DNA of 63,954 nucleotides from Alphaproteobacteria bacterium (GCA_028871795.1 JAGWMG010000016.1:1-63954), one strand, 5' to 3'; counted from the first letter of the stretch, positions 1 through 9,515 are shown. Numbers and translations are program-made. Notes: a model not told the origin generated them from the sequence alone.

Positions 1-147
1 CTGGTCGTACGACGTGAACTGCGCTTTCCCAGACTCCGCCAAAACCTTCGTGATCGCCGCCGTCAGCGTCGTCTTGCCGTGATCAACGTGCCCTATCGTC
101 CCGATGTTGCAGTGCGGTTTCGTCCGCTCAAATTTGGCCTTCGCCAT
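1..147 (-). CDS. tuf: Elongation factor Tu, N-terminal fragment (runs off left edge)
   Basis: The first 49 codons of EF-Tu, the GTPase that delivers aminoacyl-tRNA to the ribosome; the rest lies outside the window. The reading starts [12 protein letters not shown] and continues with [15 protein letters not shown], in which GHVDHGKT is the GTP-binding P-loop, then [15 protein letters not shown]. The ATG at 145-147 is the usual EF-Tu start. tRNA-Gly and tRNA-Tyr lie just upstream in the same direction, so the three are probably cotranscribed, much like the tyrU-glyT-thrT-tufB operon of E. coli, although no tRNA-Thr is present here. Identification is certain; whether this is the only tuf copy cannot be seen. 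Confidence 0.97.
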   Translation of the reverse strand, partial: MAKAKFERTKPHCNIGTIGHVDHGKTTLTAAITKVLAESGKAQFTSYDQ

Positions 148-240
148 CTTCGTGTCCTTCGTCTCTGTTCAGTCCGCTTGCGCGGCATTCCTCTCTTCGC
201 CTTCGGCTTCGACGCGGCACCTTTCGCCGAAGGCGAAAAG

Positions 241-314
241 TGGAGCGGGTGAAGGGAATCGAACCCTCGTCATCAGCTTGGAAGGCTGTTGCTCTACCAT
301 TGAGCTACACCCGC
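241..314 (-). tRNA. tRNA-Gly (anticodon TCC)
   Basis: A 74-nt cloverleaf on the minus strand with an encoded 3' CCA. The acceptor stem pairs GCGGGTG with CACCCGC, the anticodon loop is CTTCCAA giving TCC, and the T-arm carries GGTTCGATTCC. It sits between tRNA-Tyr and tuf in the same direction. Confidence 0.97.
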
Positions 315-423
315 CTTATTCGACTCCTTCTTCGTTCGGCCATCCGTCTTCGCCCTTCGCCGCGACAACCGCCGCTTTAACGGAGTGGCTTGCCGAGCCG
401 TAGCCGCGGGGCGCAGCGAAGGC

Positions 424-508
424 TGGTGGAGGGGGTTGGATTTGAACCAACGTAGGCGTTGCCAACGGATTTACAGTCCGTCCCCTTTAGCCACTCGGGC
501 ACCCCTCC
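424..508 (-). tRNA. tRNA-Tyr (anticodon GTA)
   Basis: An 85-nt class II tRNA with a long variable arm and an encoded 3' CCA. The acceptor stem begins GGAGGGG and closes with CCCCTCC, the anticodon loop is CTGTAAA giving GTA, and the T-arm carries GGTTCAAATCC. First recognisable gene of the tRNA-Tyr / tRNA-Gly / tuf cluster. Confidence 0.97.
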
Positions 509-625
509 GGTAAAACTCTAACTGGCACAAGCACTTACGCGCCAGCCACCGTCGGCGCACGAGCATCGTCCGTGGATTGCACGAACGGTTAATAGCGCCT
601 TTCGAGGTTGGGCTGCGGACCGGGG

Positions 626-654
626 GTTATTCGTCAATTGTCTAGGTGTGTCAA
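626..654 (-). promoter_or_regulatory. Possible promoter of the tRNA-Tyr/tRNA-Gly/tuf transcript
   Basis: On the minus strand TTGACA (649-654) is followed 17 nt later by AATAAC (626-631), about 120 nt upstream of tRNA-Tyr. The -35 box is perfect but the -10 box is poor, so this is tentative. Nothing else was recognised in the 509-856 interval. Confidence 0.3.
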
Positions 655-856
655 TAGCCCACCGGCGCAGGGAGAGCGGAAATTTGCCCCCGCGAATACG
701 GCCCTTGAACGCTAAACCTGCCCTAGGGGAGAAGGCAAGCGGGCTGGAGCGGTTGCCAGGCCGCCGCAATACTCTTTTTTCAACCTGTTTCATCCTGGGA
801 ATGTCAGCTTGAATGAGACCGTTCCAGACCTAAATATTGCGCTCACAGACCGAACG

Positions 857-1186
857 ATGAAGATGCGAATGAAGTCTTTTCTGTTTCTTGTCCCATCTGC
901 TGCTCTGTTACTGACGCCTGCCGCAGCCGTGGGAACCGACCTCGGCGGTCCGAGCATGTCATCTAACGGCTACGGAACTGTGGTTGGCGGCGTCCAAGCC
1001 AGGGGACTCGATTCCATCCCACGTGGTGGAATTACAAACCGACGGATGTTGAAGAAGGTGCGTGCGCTTGCCGCGCTGCGTCAGGAGGGGCTGCAGCTGC
1101 GCGCGGCGGATGGGGGCACCCTGACGCCCGACCATTACGCCTATCTGCAAGTCAAACTGGACGCCATACAGTCGCAATCGAATTGA
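857..1186 (+). CDS. Small exported protein of unknown function
   Basis: A predicted 109-residue protein that I do not recognise. It begins MKMRMKSFLFLVPSAALLLT, a short positive stretch followed by a hydrophobic core and an AAA-type cleavage region, so it looks like a signal peptide for export. The mature part is about 85 residues with no cysteines; its C-terminal half is Ala/Leu/Arg-rich and probably helical. An in-frame upstream ATG at 809 would add 16 residues before the signal peptide, so I prefer the ATG at 857. It stands alone between the tRNAs and rlmB. It could be a cell-envelope protein; no function is inferred. Confidence 0.55.
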   Translation: MKMRMKSFLFLVPSAALLLTPAAAVGTDLGGPSMSSNGYGTVVGGVQARGLDSIPRGGITNRRMLKKVRALAALRQEGLQLRAADGGTLTPDHYAYLQVKLDAIQSQSN

Positions 1187-1284
1187 GGCGCGCGCCGCCG
1201 TCACAAATTCGACGCGCGGCCCGCCTCTCGCTCCACGTCCAAGAAGGTCTTGATACCGAGGTCGGCGCTATATAAGCCCGCGCC

Positions 1285-2046
1285 ATGACAAAACCAGACC
1301 GCCGTCACTTTTACCCGCGTCCAGACGCTAAAGCTGCCGATGGCTTGTGGCTTTACGGCCTGCATGCCGTGCGCGCCGCCCTTGCCAATCCGCGGCGGAA
1401 GCTCAAGCGGATGGTGCTGACGGCGCGGGCTGCCGAGGAGATCGACGCCAAGCTGCTCGGCCGGGTGCGCCACGAGATCGCCGACGGCGACACGGTCGCG
1501 CGGCTGGTTCCGGCTGGCGCCGTCCACCAGGGCGTAGCGCTGTCCTGCGAGCCATTGGGGCACGGCGATCTCGAAAGCGCGCTGGCCGCCTCGCCGCGCC
1601 GGCGCATCGTGCTGGTGCTGGACCAGATCTCGGATCCCCATAATGCCGGTGCGATCCTGCGCTCCGCGGCGGCATTCGGCGTTTCGGCCGTCGTCGTGCA
1701 GGACAGGCACGCGCCGCCCGAATCCGGCGCGCTGGCAAAGGCGGCGTCCGGCGCGCTCGACATCGTACCGGTCGTGACGGCCGTCAATATCGCCCGCGCG
1801 CTCGAGCACCTCGGCGATCTCGGATTCTGGCGCGTGGCGCTGGCCGGCGACGGAGAAGCGCCGCTCAAGGACGCGGCGGGCACGGGCGACATCGCACTGG
1901 TGCTGGGCTCGGAAGGGTCGGGCATCCGTCGGCTGGTGCGCGAACGCTGCGACACCTCGGCTTTTGTGCCGATCGACGCCGCGATGGACAGCCTGAACGT
2001 CTCCAACGCCGCCGCGATCGCGCTCTACGAATTACGCCGAGGCTAG
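1285..2046 (+). CDS. rlmB: 23S rRNA (guanosine-2'-O-)-methyltransferase RlmB, SpoU/TrmH family
   Basis: A 253-residue SPOUT methyltransferase predicted to methylate the 2'-O of G2251 in the 23S rRNA peptidyl-transferase loop, using S-adenosylmethionine. A short substrate-binding N-terminal domain starts near LYGLHAVRAAL. The three SpoU motifs follow in order: SDPHNAGAILRSAAAFG, then LVLGSEGSGI, then SLNVSNAAAIALYE near the C-terminus, which form the knot and cofactor site. Length is normal for the family (about 245-255). The ATG at 1285 gives a start near MTKPDRRHFYPRP. The stop overlaps the end of the convergent L,D-transpeptidase gene by 4 nt. A related SpoU enzyme such as TrmH is possible, but the domain layout fits RlmB best. 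Confidence 0.9.
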   Translation: MTKPDRRHFYPRPDAKAADGLWLYGLHAVRAALANPRRKLKRMVLTARAAEEIDAKLLGRVRHEIADGDTVARLVPAGAVHQGVALSCEPLGHGDLESALAASPRRRIVLVLDQISDPHNAGAILRSAAAFGVSAVVVQDRHAPPESGALAKAASGALDIVPVVTAVNIARALEHLGDLGFWRVALAGDGEAPLKDAAGTGDIALVLGSEGSGIRRLVRERCDTSAFVPIDAAMDSLNVSNAAAIALYELRRG

Positions 2047-3188
2047 AACAGCGCCGCCACGACGTTGTCGCCGCCATTGTTCTCGATGACGACCAACACC
2101 TTGTAGCCGTCGGCGTATTTAAGATTGCCGTCCTTGTCGTGCATCAGCAATCCGTCGTTGGCCATGGTCGCCGTGCGCCGGTCGTAGGCGAAGCGAGGCG
2201 CCAGCCCCTGATAGTTGGCGCGGATCAAGCGAAATAACAATTGTGCGTTCTGCGGCGCCAAGCGCACACATCCCGCACTCGCCCTCGAACCCAACAGTGC
2301 GACGTCGTCGCCGGAGGCGCCATGGATCGCGAGCCCGGTCTGCAGGCCGTCATGTTCCCAGCTGAAGAACATGGCGTAGGGCATCGATTGGCCCCATTCC
2401 GCCGAATGATAGCGCCTGTACATGCGGTCGGGATCGAACTCGTAATAGCCCTGCGGAGTGTCTGTGTGCAGCATCCTGCCGTCGGGGTTCGCCACCAACT
2501 GCTCGCGTCCAGTCGACACCGGGAAATTGTAGAGCAGGTTCAGATCGCCGCTCGCCTGCTTCTGGAACACGTACATGCGTTGCCGCCAAGGCCCGTGGTC
2601 GGCTTTGCTGACGTAAAGAAAAAGCTCAAAATTATCGAACAGCTCCTTGGTCAGGCTGAGCTTCATGTGAGCGAGCACGCGCGACAGCTCCGCGGCGTTG
2701 GGCGGATTGGCGTCGGGCGCCGGCGTCAGAATTTCCGGCTCGGTCTCTTGCGGTGCGAGTTCGAGCGGTGCGCGCGGCGCGGTCGCCGCAGCGGTCTTCG
2801 GCGGCTCGACAATCGCCGGGCGTAGCGCAGGCGCCTGGCGGACCTGAGCGGTGGGCTTCTTCGGGACCGGAGGGACGATCCGCGGCTCGCCCTGCGCAAG
2901 CCAGGCGAAGAAGTCCTTGTCCTTCCGCACGGCCCAGGCGACGGACGGCTTGACCGCCTTCTCGTTGGCGACCTCTGCCGCGCTTCGGACCACGGGCACT
3001 GCGAGCCTGGCGGCGAGGCGGATGCCCCCGCCCCACTGGACATCCGTGTGCAGCGCGATCGCCACGCCGAACGCCGTCGCACTCGCTAGATAGGCGAGGC
3101 TGAAAATCCTTAACGCCGATGTCCCCGGATTCGCTCGCATGACCAGACCATAGCCGTTTGCCGGCGGGTTTGTCTCGTTTCGGGTCAT
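2043..3188 (-). CDS. L,D-transpeptidase (YkuD domain), membrane-anchored
   Basis: A 381-residue protein with a single membrane segment near residues 25-46, a Pro/Ala-rich linker up to about 155, and a C-terminal YkuD domain. The catalytic signature is clear: H289 in AIHGASGDD and C307 in SRASAGCVRL. Enzymes of this type make 3-3 peptidoglycan cross-links or attach proteins to peptidoglycan in the periplasm. The ATG at 3188 is used; an internal ATG 16 codons later, just ahead of the membrane segment, is an alternative. It converges with rlmB (4-nt overlap) and is followed upstream by a DUF3617 protein. Which of the two reactions it performs cannot be told. Confidence 0.85.
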   Translation of the reverse strand: MTRNETNPPANGYGLVMRANPGTSALRIFSLAYLASATAFGVAIALHTDVQWGGGIRLAARLAVPVVRSAAEVANEKAVKPSVAWAVRKDKDFFAWLAQGEPRIVPPVPKKPTAQVRQAPALRPAIVEPPKTAAATAPRAPLELAPQETEPEILTPAPDANPPNAAELSRVLAHMKLSLTKELFDNFELFLYVSKADHGPWRQRMYVFQKQASGDLNLLYNFPVSTGREQLVANPDGRMLHTDTPQGYYEFDPDRMYRRYHSAEWGQSMPYAMFFSWEHDGLQTGLAIHGASGDDVALLGSRASAGCVRLAPQNAQLLFRLIRANYQGLAPRFAYDRRTATMANDGLLMHDKDGNLKYADGYKVLVVIENNGGDNVVAALF

Positions 3189-3228
3189 CTTGCGGTTAAC
3201 GGATGGCGGAAAAAAGGCGCCGCCCGGC

Positions 3229-3780
3229 TCAGCGTTCGAACTCGATGTCCTTCACCTTGCCGCAATCGGCGCCAAGCCACTGCGCTTGCATCGTACTGTC
3301 GATGTTCATGGTTTTTCCTCCCTGGCTTATGTGCATGTCGACGGTGCCCGTTGCGGCCTCGCCGCCGGATGTCTGGAATTTGAAGTCTCCCGTGCGCGTT
3401 TGCTTCGCGGTGGAGCATTCTTCGTGCACTTCCAGCATGCTCGCCGAACTCGCCACGATCGTCCGCTTGCAGTCCGTTTCCTGCTTATCCAACTGGAATC
3501 CCTTGCTCAGTTTCTCACGCGTCAAGCATTCCTTGAAGGTGCGCGGCCGGACTGCGTTGGCCATTCCAGTCTTCATCGCCGCCGCGAATTTGGCGCGCTG
3601 TTGTGGAGTGAGGCGATCGAGCGTGGATTGATCCATCGGCAACGCGCCGCTCATGTGCGGGACAGTGGTTACCCGCCACAGGCCCGGCCTGACGTTGAGC
3701 GGCACTATTCCCGCGGCATGACTGGCGACGATCGCGAAGGCCGCCATGCCGGCGGCAACGATAGCAAGCTTATTCGACAT
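3229..3780 (-). CDS. DUF3617 family periplasmic protein
   Basis: A 183-residue protein with an N-terminal signal peptide (MSNKLAIVAAGMAAFAIVAS) and the DUF3617 pattern: a GLWRVTT strand, a conserved Cys in FKECLT, a DCKRT segment, two further cysteines and a C-terminal beta-rich part. DUF3617 proteins are small exported proteins of unknown role, common in Alphaproteobacteria. The gene lies between parC and the L,D-transpeptidase in the same direction but with gaps of about 40 and 150 nt, so it may have its own promoter. Confidence 0.7.
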   Translation of the reverse strand: MSNKLAIVAAGMAAFAIVASHAAGIVPLNVRPGLWRVTTVPHMSGALPMDQSTLDRLTPQQRAKFAAAMKTGMANAVRPRTFKECLTREKLSKGFQLDKQETDCKRTIVASSASMLEVHEECSTAKQTRTGDFKFQTSGGEAATGTVDMHISQGGKTMNIDSTMQAQWLGADCGKVKDIEFER

Positions 3781-3929
3781 GCGGTGTTCCTCCGGCTAAT
3801 GGCAATCGCCGATGCGATGGTCGCCGACGATGCCGTCACGACATGAGCGATCTACGGCGATCCCTTATCGGAAGCGATATTTCTCCCCGCATGGCGGATA
3901 GGCAACGGTAAAATCGAGTTGCCGTAAAG

Positions 3930-6176
3930 TCAGCGGGCGAACTTCCCGCTCTTCGCCCAGCCGCGGGGAGGCAACCGGCCGGCCTGGGCGCGGGCGCCTT
4001 TCCAGTCTTTCAGTTCCGACGGCGTGAAGGTGCGTCCGTTCTCGTCGCGCAGGCCGTCTTTCCAGGTGAAGGTCGTGGCGTCGAGGAGTCCGCCGTCCTT
4101 GTAGCGCTGCAAATAGACGCCCTGCCCGCGCGCCAGTTCCGGCATTTCGGACAGCGGGAAGACCACAAGCTTGCGGTTGTCGCCGATCACCGCGACGCTG
4201 TCGCCCTCCACGAACCGGCACACCGCCGCCTCACCCGGCGTCTTGACGTTCATCACGCGCTTGCCCGCCTTGGTCATCGCCACCGCTTCGTCTTCGCAGG
4301 TGACGAAGCCATGGCCCGTGGTCGCCGCCAGCAGGAGCTCGCGGCCTTCCTTGTGCGCGAACATCTCGACCAGATCGGCTTCCGGCGGCAGGTCGATGAA
4401 GCTGCGGATCGCCTCGCCGTTGCCGCGTCCGCCCGGCAGCTTTGAACAATCGAGCGTAAAGAAGCGGCCGTCGGTAGAGAACATCATCAGCTTGTCGGTG
4501 GTCTCGGCGTGAATCCAGAAACGGCTGCGGTCGCCTTCGCGGTACTTGATCGCGTCGCTCGGTTCCTGCTGACCCTTGAAGGCGCGCAGCCAGCCTTTTT
4601 GCGAACAGACGATGGTGATGGGCTCGCGTTCGACCTGTGTTTCTATGGCAACGGCGACTTCGGCGACGGCCTGGATTTTCGCGACCACCTTGGCCTCGGC
4701 GATTACCGTGCGGCGCTTGCCGAGCGCAGTTTTCAAACCAAACTTCGCTTCGACGGCTTTCATCTCGGCGATCAGCCGGTCGGATTTCTGCTTGCCGGAG
4801 CCCAGCAGTTTCTTCAGCTCCTTCTGTTCCTTACTGAGCGCGTCGTGTTCGGCGCGGATTTCCATTTCCTCCAGCTTGCGCAGAGACCGCAGCCGCATAT
4901 TGAGGATCGCTTCGGCCTGGTTCTCGGTCAGCTTGAAGGCGCGCATCAGGACGGGCTTGGGCTCGTCTTCGGTACGGATGATCTTGATGACCTTGTCGAG
5001 ATTGAGGAAAACCGCGAGATAGCCCTCCAGCACCTCCAGCCGCGTGACGATCTTCTCCAGGCGGTATTTGGAGCGGCGCTCCAGTACCTCGTAGCGATGG
5101 GTGACGAAGGCCAGCAGCGTTTCCTTCAGGCTCATCACGCGGGGCACGAGGCCCTTGTCGAGCACATTCATGTTGAGCGGGATGCGCGCTTCCAGATCGC
5201 TCTGGCGGAACAATTGCTCCATCAGCAGTTCCGGTTCGACCACGCGGCTCTTGGGCGTCAGCACGATGCGGATGTCTTCGGCGGATTCGTCGTGCACGTC
5301 GTCCAGCAGCGGCACTTTCTTCTGCTCGATCAGTTCGGCGATGCGTTCGATCAGCTTGGCCTTCTGGACCTGGAAGGGGATCTGATCCACAACGAGCTGA
5401 TATATCCCCCGCGCGCCGTCTTCCTTGTGCCAGCGCGCCCGCACGCGGAAGGAACCGCGGCCAATCCTGTAGGCTTCGGCGATCGACTCCGCATCGTCGA
5501 CGATGATGCCGCCGGTCGGAAAGTCCGGGCCCTTCACATATTTTAGCAGCGTGGCGTCGCGGGTGTTCGGGTTTTCGATCAGCGCGACGGTCGCCGCGCA
5601 CAACTCGCCCAGATTGTGCGGCGGGATGGAGGTCGCCATGCCCACCGCGATGCCGTTCGAACCATTGGCCAGCAGATTGGGAAACGCCGCGGGAAGAACA
5701 ACGGGTTCTTCCTCGACGCCGTCATACGTCGCGCGGAAATCGACGGCGTTCTCGTCGAGCCCTTCCAGCAGCGCCTGCGCGATCTCGGTGAGACGACTTT
5801 CGGTATAGCGCATCGCGGCGGGGTTATCGCCGTCGACGTTGCCGAAATTGCCCTGGCCTTCCACCAGCGGATAGCGCACCGCGAAATCCTGCGCCAGGCG
5901 CACCAGCGCGTCGTACACCGCCTGGTCGCCGTGCGGATGGTATTTGCCGATGACGTCGCCGACGACGCGGGCGCATTTCTTGAAACCCGCCGCCGGGTTG
6001 AGGCCCAGAAGACGCATGGCGTGCAGCAGCCGGCGATGGACCGGCTTCAAGCCGTCGCGGGCGTCGGGCAGCGCACGCTGGGTGATCGTGGACAGTGCAT
6101 AAGCGAGGTAGCGTTCGCTGAGCGCGCTGGCCAGCGGCTCTGGGCGGATGTCGTCCTTGATGGGCGCGGTGTTCAT
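3930..6176 (-). CDS. parC: DNA topoisomerase IV subunit A
   Basis: A 748-residue type IIA topoisomerase A subunit that, with ParE, decatenates daughter chromosomes. The start [10 protein letters not shown] leads into [14 protein letters not shown] and the breakage-reunion domain. The active-site tyrosine is Y124 in [10 protein letters not shown], next to the conserved R123. The quinolone-resistance region reads [18 protein letters not shown], so Q85 is at the place of E. coli ParC S80. A long coiled-coil linker follows, then a short C-terminal region without the GyrA-box-rich beta-pinwheel expected of GyrA, which supports ParC rather than GyrA. recO starts transcription upstream with its stop 12 nt before this gene's ATG. 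Confidence 0.95.
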   Translation of the reverse strand: MNTAPIKDDIRPEPLASALSERYLAYALSTITQRALPDARDGLKPVHRRLLHAMRLLGLNPAAGFKKCARVVGDVIGKYHPHGDQAVYDALVRLAQDFAVRYPLVEGQGNFGNVDGDNPAAMRYTESRLTEIAQALLEGLDENAVDFRATYDGVEEEPVVLPAAFPNLLANGSNGIAVGMATSIPPHNLGELCAATVALIENPNTRDATLLKYVKGPDFPTGGIIVDDAESIAEAYRIGRGSFRVRARWHKEDGARGIYQLVVDQIPFQVQKAKLIERIAELIEQKKVPLLDDVHDESAEDIRIVLTPKSRVVEPELLMEQLFRQSDLEARIPLNMNVLDKGLVPRVMSLKETLLAFVTHRYEVLERRSKYRLEKIVTRLEVLEGYLAVFLNLDKVIKIIRTEDEPKPVLMRAFKLTENQAEAILNMRLRSLRKLEEMEIRAEHDALSKEQKELKKLLGSGKQKSDRLIAEMKAVEAKFGLKTALGKRRTVIAEAKVVAKIQAVAEVAVAIETQVEREPITIVCSQKGWLRAFKGQQEPSDAIKYREGDRSRFWIHAETTDKLMMFSTDGRFFTLDCSKLPGGRGNGEAIRSFIDLPPEADLVEMFAHKEGRELLLAATTGHGFVTCEDEAVAMTKAGKRVMNVKTPGEAAVCRFVEGDSVAVIGDNRKLVVFPLSEMPELARGQGVYLQRYKDGGLLDATTFTWKDGLRDENGRTFTPSELKDWKGARAQAGRLPPRGWAKSGKFAR

Positions 6177-6188
6177 GCAATTCCACCT

Positions 6189-6935
6189 TTAGCGCGATTC
6201 GCCCACTTCATGCGCCGCCAGAGCATCGAGGCGTAACCTCGCGACTGGCATAACTTTTCCCTGTTGCCGTAGGACGCGCTCCAGAAGGAAATGGCCCGTG
6301 AGCGCCAAGCCGTCCGCGATGTCGGCGGCGCTCACATCGGCGTTCTGCGAGCCGAGCAGGAAGGCCGGCAGCGCGAACAGCCGCCCGGCGTAGGGCACAC
6401 CCGCCTCTCCGCAAACCGCACGGCCCGTGCGCGGTGATACGTAACGCAAGTCCTCGGCGGTTCCCGTCGCCGCACACTTCGAAAGATCGAGACCGAAGCC
6501 CAGCGCTTCGAGCAGCCCCGTCTCCCAACGCACATACAACGGTCCCCAATGCGGCAGACCGTCCTCGGTCATGGCATCGAGTAAGATGTTGGCGACCTCG
6601 AACACCGGCTCGTGCGCTTCGCGTTCGGGCAGCGCCGCGCCCGCAACGGCGGTAAGCGCGTTGAGTCCGGTCAGCGCCTCGCGGCCCTCCATCAAATCGC
6701 CGGCGCGCGATTTGTCGAGTTCCGCTGTGAAGTTTCCCAGGTGCTCGGAGAGCCGCGCCCGCCACTGCATGTGCAGCGTGTTGCCCGGCTGCAGCGCCGG
6801 TTTCGACCGCCGCGAACCTCCGCCGCGTACCAATCCCAGATGACGGCCATGCGAACGGGTCAATGCCTCAAGGATCGCGCCGCTCTCGCCGTGTGCGCGG
6901 ACGGAAAGAACGATGGCATCGTCAGACCACTCCAT
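6189..6935 (-). CDS. recO: DNA repair protein RecO
   Basis: A 248-residue recombination mediator that loads RecA in the RecF pathway. It starts MEWSDDAIVLSVRAHGES, the typical N-terminal OB fold of RecO, followed by GRHLGLVRGGGSRRS and a helical C-terminal part. The reading frame stays open far upstream inside era, but homology begins only at the ATG at 6933-6935, 8 nt after the era stop, so I use that start. Only one Cys pair is visible and a full zinc finger is not obvious. Last but one gene of the pyrE-pdxJ-acpS-lepB-rnc-era-recO-parC run, an order found widely in this class. Confidence 0.92.
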   Translation of the reverse strand: MEWSDDAIVLSVRAHGESGAILEALTRSHGRHLGLVRGGGSRRSKPALQPGNTLHMQWRARLSEHLGNFTAELDKSRAGDLMEGREALTGLNALTAVAGAALPEREAHEPVFEVANILLDAMTEDGLPHWGPLYVRWETGLLEALGFGLDLSKCAATGTAEDLRYVSPRTGRAVCGEAGVPYAGRLFALPAFLLGSQNADVSAADIADGLALTGHFLLERVLRQQGKVMPVARLRLDALAAHEVGESR

Positions 6936-6943
6936 ACGGCGCC

Positions 6944-7858
6944 CTACTCCTCCGGATACTCCAGCCCCATTTCGCGATAGTGCTCGCGCTTGTCCGCCCA
7001 GTCCTCGCGCACCTTGACGAACAGAAACAGGTGCACGCGGCGGCCGAAAACCTCTTCCATTTCCTTCCGCGCCAGTTCGCCGATAGCCTTGATCGTCGCT
7101 CCGCCCTTGCCCAGCGCGATCGCCTTCTGGCCCTCGCGTTGAACATAGATGACCTGGTCGATCTTGACCGAGCCGTTCTTGCGCTCTTCCCATTTCTCGG
7201 TTTCGACCGCCGAGGCATAGGGCAGTTCGTCGTGCAGGCGCAGATAGATTTTCTCGCGGGTGATCTCCGCCGCCAAGAGGCGTGATGGGATGTCGGCGGC
7301 CTGGTCGGCGGGATAAAGCCACGGCCCTTCCGGCATTTTCGCCGCGCACCAACCGGCGAGGTCGGCCAGCCCGTCCCCCTTGAGCGCGGAGATCATAAAT
7401 ACCCGCTCGAACATGTCTGCGTTCAGCTTCCCGGCCAGTGGCAACAGGTCCGCGCGCTTCATCGCGTCGATCTTGTTCAGTGCCAGCACCGCCTTCCGGT
7501 TCGCGGTCTTCAGGCCCTCGACGATCGCGTCGGTGTCGCGCGCGCCGTGGCCTTGTGGGTTGGCGGCGACGTCGGCGGCATCCACCAGCAGCACCACCGC
7601 GTCGGCGTCACCGGCGCCCGTCCAGGCGGCAGCGACCATCGCCCGGTCGAGGCGGCGGCGCGGCTTGAAAATGCCCGGCGTATCCACCAGCACGATCTGA
7701 ACGTCGCCTTTGATCGCCACGCCGCGCACGTTCATGCGCGTGGTCTGCACCTTCGGGCTGACGATGGCGACTTTCGAGCCCACCAGGGCGTTGACCAGCG
7801 TCGACTTGCCCGCGTTCGGCGCCCCGATGACGGCGGCGAAACCGCAGTGCGTCGTCAT
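6944..7858 (-). CDS. era: GTPase Era
   Basis: A 304-residue GTPase needed for 16S rRNA maturation and 30S assembly. GTPase motifs in order: G1 GAPNAGKS (residues 12-19), a switch I threonine pair in QTTRMN, G3 DTPG, G4 NKID. The C-terminal third is a KH domain with KAIALGKGGATIKAIG, which binds the 3' end of 16S rRNA. The ATG overlaps the rnc stop by 4 nt, so translation of the two is probably coupled. Normal length for the family. Confidence 0.97.
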   Translation of the reverse strand: MTTHCGFAAVIGAPNAGKSTLVNALVGSKVAIVSPKVQTTRMNVRGVAIKGDVQIVLVDTPGIFKPRRRLDRAMVAAAWTGAGDADAVVLLVDAADVAANPQGHGARDTDAIVEGLKTANRKAVLALNKIDAMKRADLLPLAGKLNADMFERVFMISALKGDGLADLAGWCAAKMPEGPWLYPADQAADIPSRLLAAEITREKIYLRLHDELPYASAVETEKWEERKNGSVKIDQVIYVQREGQKAIALGKGGATIKAIGELARKEMEEVFGRRVHLFLFVKVREDWADKREHYREMGLEYPEE

Positions 7859-8520
7859 GCCATCAATCCCAATTTCACAAGCATCTTCTTTGCCGCGTTC
7901 TGTTCGGCTTCCCGCTTGGAGCCGCCCAAACCGGTTTGCGATTCCTCTCCGGCGACGCTCACCTGCACTTCGAAGCGCGGCGCGTGATCGGGACCTTCGC
8001 GTCCGGCCAGTCTATACACCGGCGCGGCTTTGCCCTGGCGCGATTGCGCCCACTCCTGCAGCACCGTCTTGGGATCGCGCATGTCCGCACTGAGTGCGGC
8101 GAAGGCGTCCGTCCAGGTGCGATCCACAAAACCAAGCGCCGCCTCCATGCCGCCGTCGAGATAGAGCGCCGCGATCACGGCCTCGCAGACCCCGGCCAGG
8201 ATGGCGACCTTGCGCCGCCCGCCGCTGCCCGCCTCCGCGTTTGCCAGGATGATGTGCTCGGCGAGGCCCGCGGTTGCGGCGGCCGCGGCACAGGCTTCCC
8301 GTCTCGCCAAGGCATTGAACTTGAGCGCCAGCGCCCCTTCAGCATCGTTCGGATAAAGTCGGTGCAGCCGTTCGGCGCAGATCAGGCCAAGCACGCGGTC
8401 ACCCAGGAATTCCAGCCGCTCGTTGGAGGCGTCGGGGCAGGCGCTGGCATGCGTCAGGGCGCGCTCCAGCAAAGTCTTGTCCGCGAAGACATGGCCAAGC
8501 CGCGATTCAAGTTCAGTCAA
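7855..8520 (-). CDS. rnc: Ribonuclease III
   Basis: A 221-residue double-strand-specific endoribonuclease that processes rRNA precursors. The catalytic signature NERLEFLGDRVLGL lies near residue 40, a second acidic motif is in the GVCEAVIAALYLDGG segment, and a C-terminal dsRNA-binding domain ends in KREAEQNAAKKML. Family members begin a few residues before a LESRLGHVF-type segment; here that places the start at a TTG (8518-8520) that overlaps the lepB stop. No good ribosome site precedes it. The frame is open to an ATG at 8631 inside lepB, which would add 37 low-complexity residues, so the exact start is uncertain although the identity is not. Confidence 0.93.
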   Translation of the reverse strand: MTELESRLGHVFADKTLLERALTHASACPDASNERLEFLGDRVLGLICAERLHRLYPNDAEGALALKFNALARREACAAAAATAGLAEHIILANAEAGSGGRRKVAILAGVCEAVIAALYLDGGMEAALGFVDRTWTDAFAALSADMRDPKTVLQEWAQSRQGKAAPVYRLAGREGPDHAPRFEVQVSVAGEESQTGLGGSKREAEQNAAKKMLVKLGLMA

Positions 8521-9436
8521 TGGGGGTGACGATGTGGTCGTAGCGGACCGCCCATGGCCACGACCAGAAACTCCACCAGTGTGTTTTGTTGCCATCGATC
8601 GAGAAGAATTTGAATTCCGCCTTGCCGACAAGGTTCTCGGCCGGAAGATACCCTACGATACCCCGGCTGTCGTCCGAATCGTCGCGGTTGTCGCCCATCA
8701 TAAAATAATGCCCCGGCGGCACGACGTATACCGGCGTGTTGTCCATCGGCCCATCGGGAATGCTGTAGAGCGCCAGGTAGGATTTTCCCTCCGGCAACGT
8801 TTCGCGGTACTGAGCGATGTGATGCTCGTAGCCGTCCGCATTGATCTCGACGAAGTCCGCCACGCGTATCTTCGGCACCGGCTTGTCGTTGATGTAGAGC
8901 ACGCCGTCGAGCATCTGGACGCGGTCGCCGGGAAGGCCGATCAGCCGCTTGATGAAGACCGTGGAGGGATCGGACGGCAGCGCGAACACGACGACATCGC
9001 CGCGCCTGGGCTGCCGCGCGAGGACCCGGCCGAAGGACGGCAACAGCCGCCCCCAGGGGAACGAATACTTGCTGTAGCCGTAAGCGAACTTCTCCACGAA
9101 GAGATAATCGCCGACCAGCAGCGTGCCCTCCATCGAACCGGACGGAATGTTGTAAGGCTGGAAGAAGAACGTCCGCACCAGCAGCGCGATCAGCAGCGCA
9201 TAGAAGAGCGTCTTAGCGAGCTCCAGCCACGACTCGGACTTCCCCTTCTCGTCTCCGGGCGCGTGCTCTTCGACACACGCATCGGATTCCGCCGCAGCCG
9301 GATCGCCGGTCTCGGGCGATTCGTCCGGCAAAGCTGCAGCCGGCACGACCCCGGTCGCCGGATCGCCCGCAGCGGACAACGGATTGGGTGTCGGCGGCTG
9401 GGCCGACATTTGGGGCGATTCTGACAGATTGTTCAT
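8513..9436 (-). CDS. lepB: Signal peptidase I
   Basis: A 307-residue inner-membrane serine protease that removes signal peptides from exported proteins. An acidic, Pro/Ala-rich cytoplasmic N-terminus of about 65 residues precedes one membrane segment (LAKTLFYALLIALLVRTFFF). The nucleophile is S101 in NIPSGSMEGTLL, the general base is the lysine in VFIKRLIGLPGD, and the GDNRDDSDDSR box is present near the C-terminus. It overlaps rnc downstream and follows acpS by 79 nt. The long N-terminal extension is unlike the two-helix start of E. coli LepB but is common in this class. Confidence 0.96.
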   Translation of the reverse strand: MNNLSESPQMSAQPPTPNPLSAAGDPATGVVPAAALPDESPETGDPAAAESDACVEEHAPGDEKGKSESWLELAKTLFYALLIALLVRTFFFQPYNIPSGSMEGTLLVGDYLFVEKFAYGYSKYSFPWGRLLPSFGRVLARQPRRGDVVVFALPSDPSTVFIKRLIGLPGDRVQMLDGVLYINDKPVPKIRVADFVEINADGYEHHIAQYRETLPEGKSYLALYSIPDGPMDNTPVYVVPPGHYFMMGDNRDDSDDSRGIVGYLPAENLVGKAEFKFFSIDGNKTHWWSFWSWPWAVRYDHIVTPID

Positions 9437-9515
9437 TTCGTGGGGAGAGAACCGGATGGTGGGGGGGCCGTCAAGGCGAATATCGTCTTAACTATAACTC
9501 TGCATGGCGTAGTTT

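Noticed and set aside
518..793. Minus-strand open frame of 91 codons between tRNA-Tyr and the first exported-protein gene
   Set aside because: Arg/Ala/Pro-rich composition, no ribosome site and no motif; it also covers the candidate promoter of the tRNA-tuf transcript.
4509..5546. Long plus-strand open frame of 345 codons inside parC
   Set aside because: It is the antisense shadow of the parC coding sequence; the predicted protein is His/Phe/Leu-rich without family motifs.
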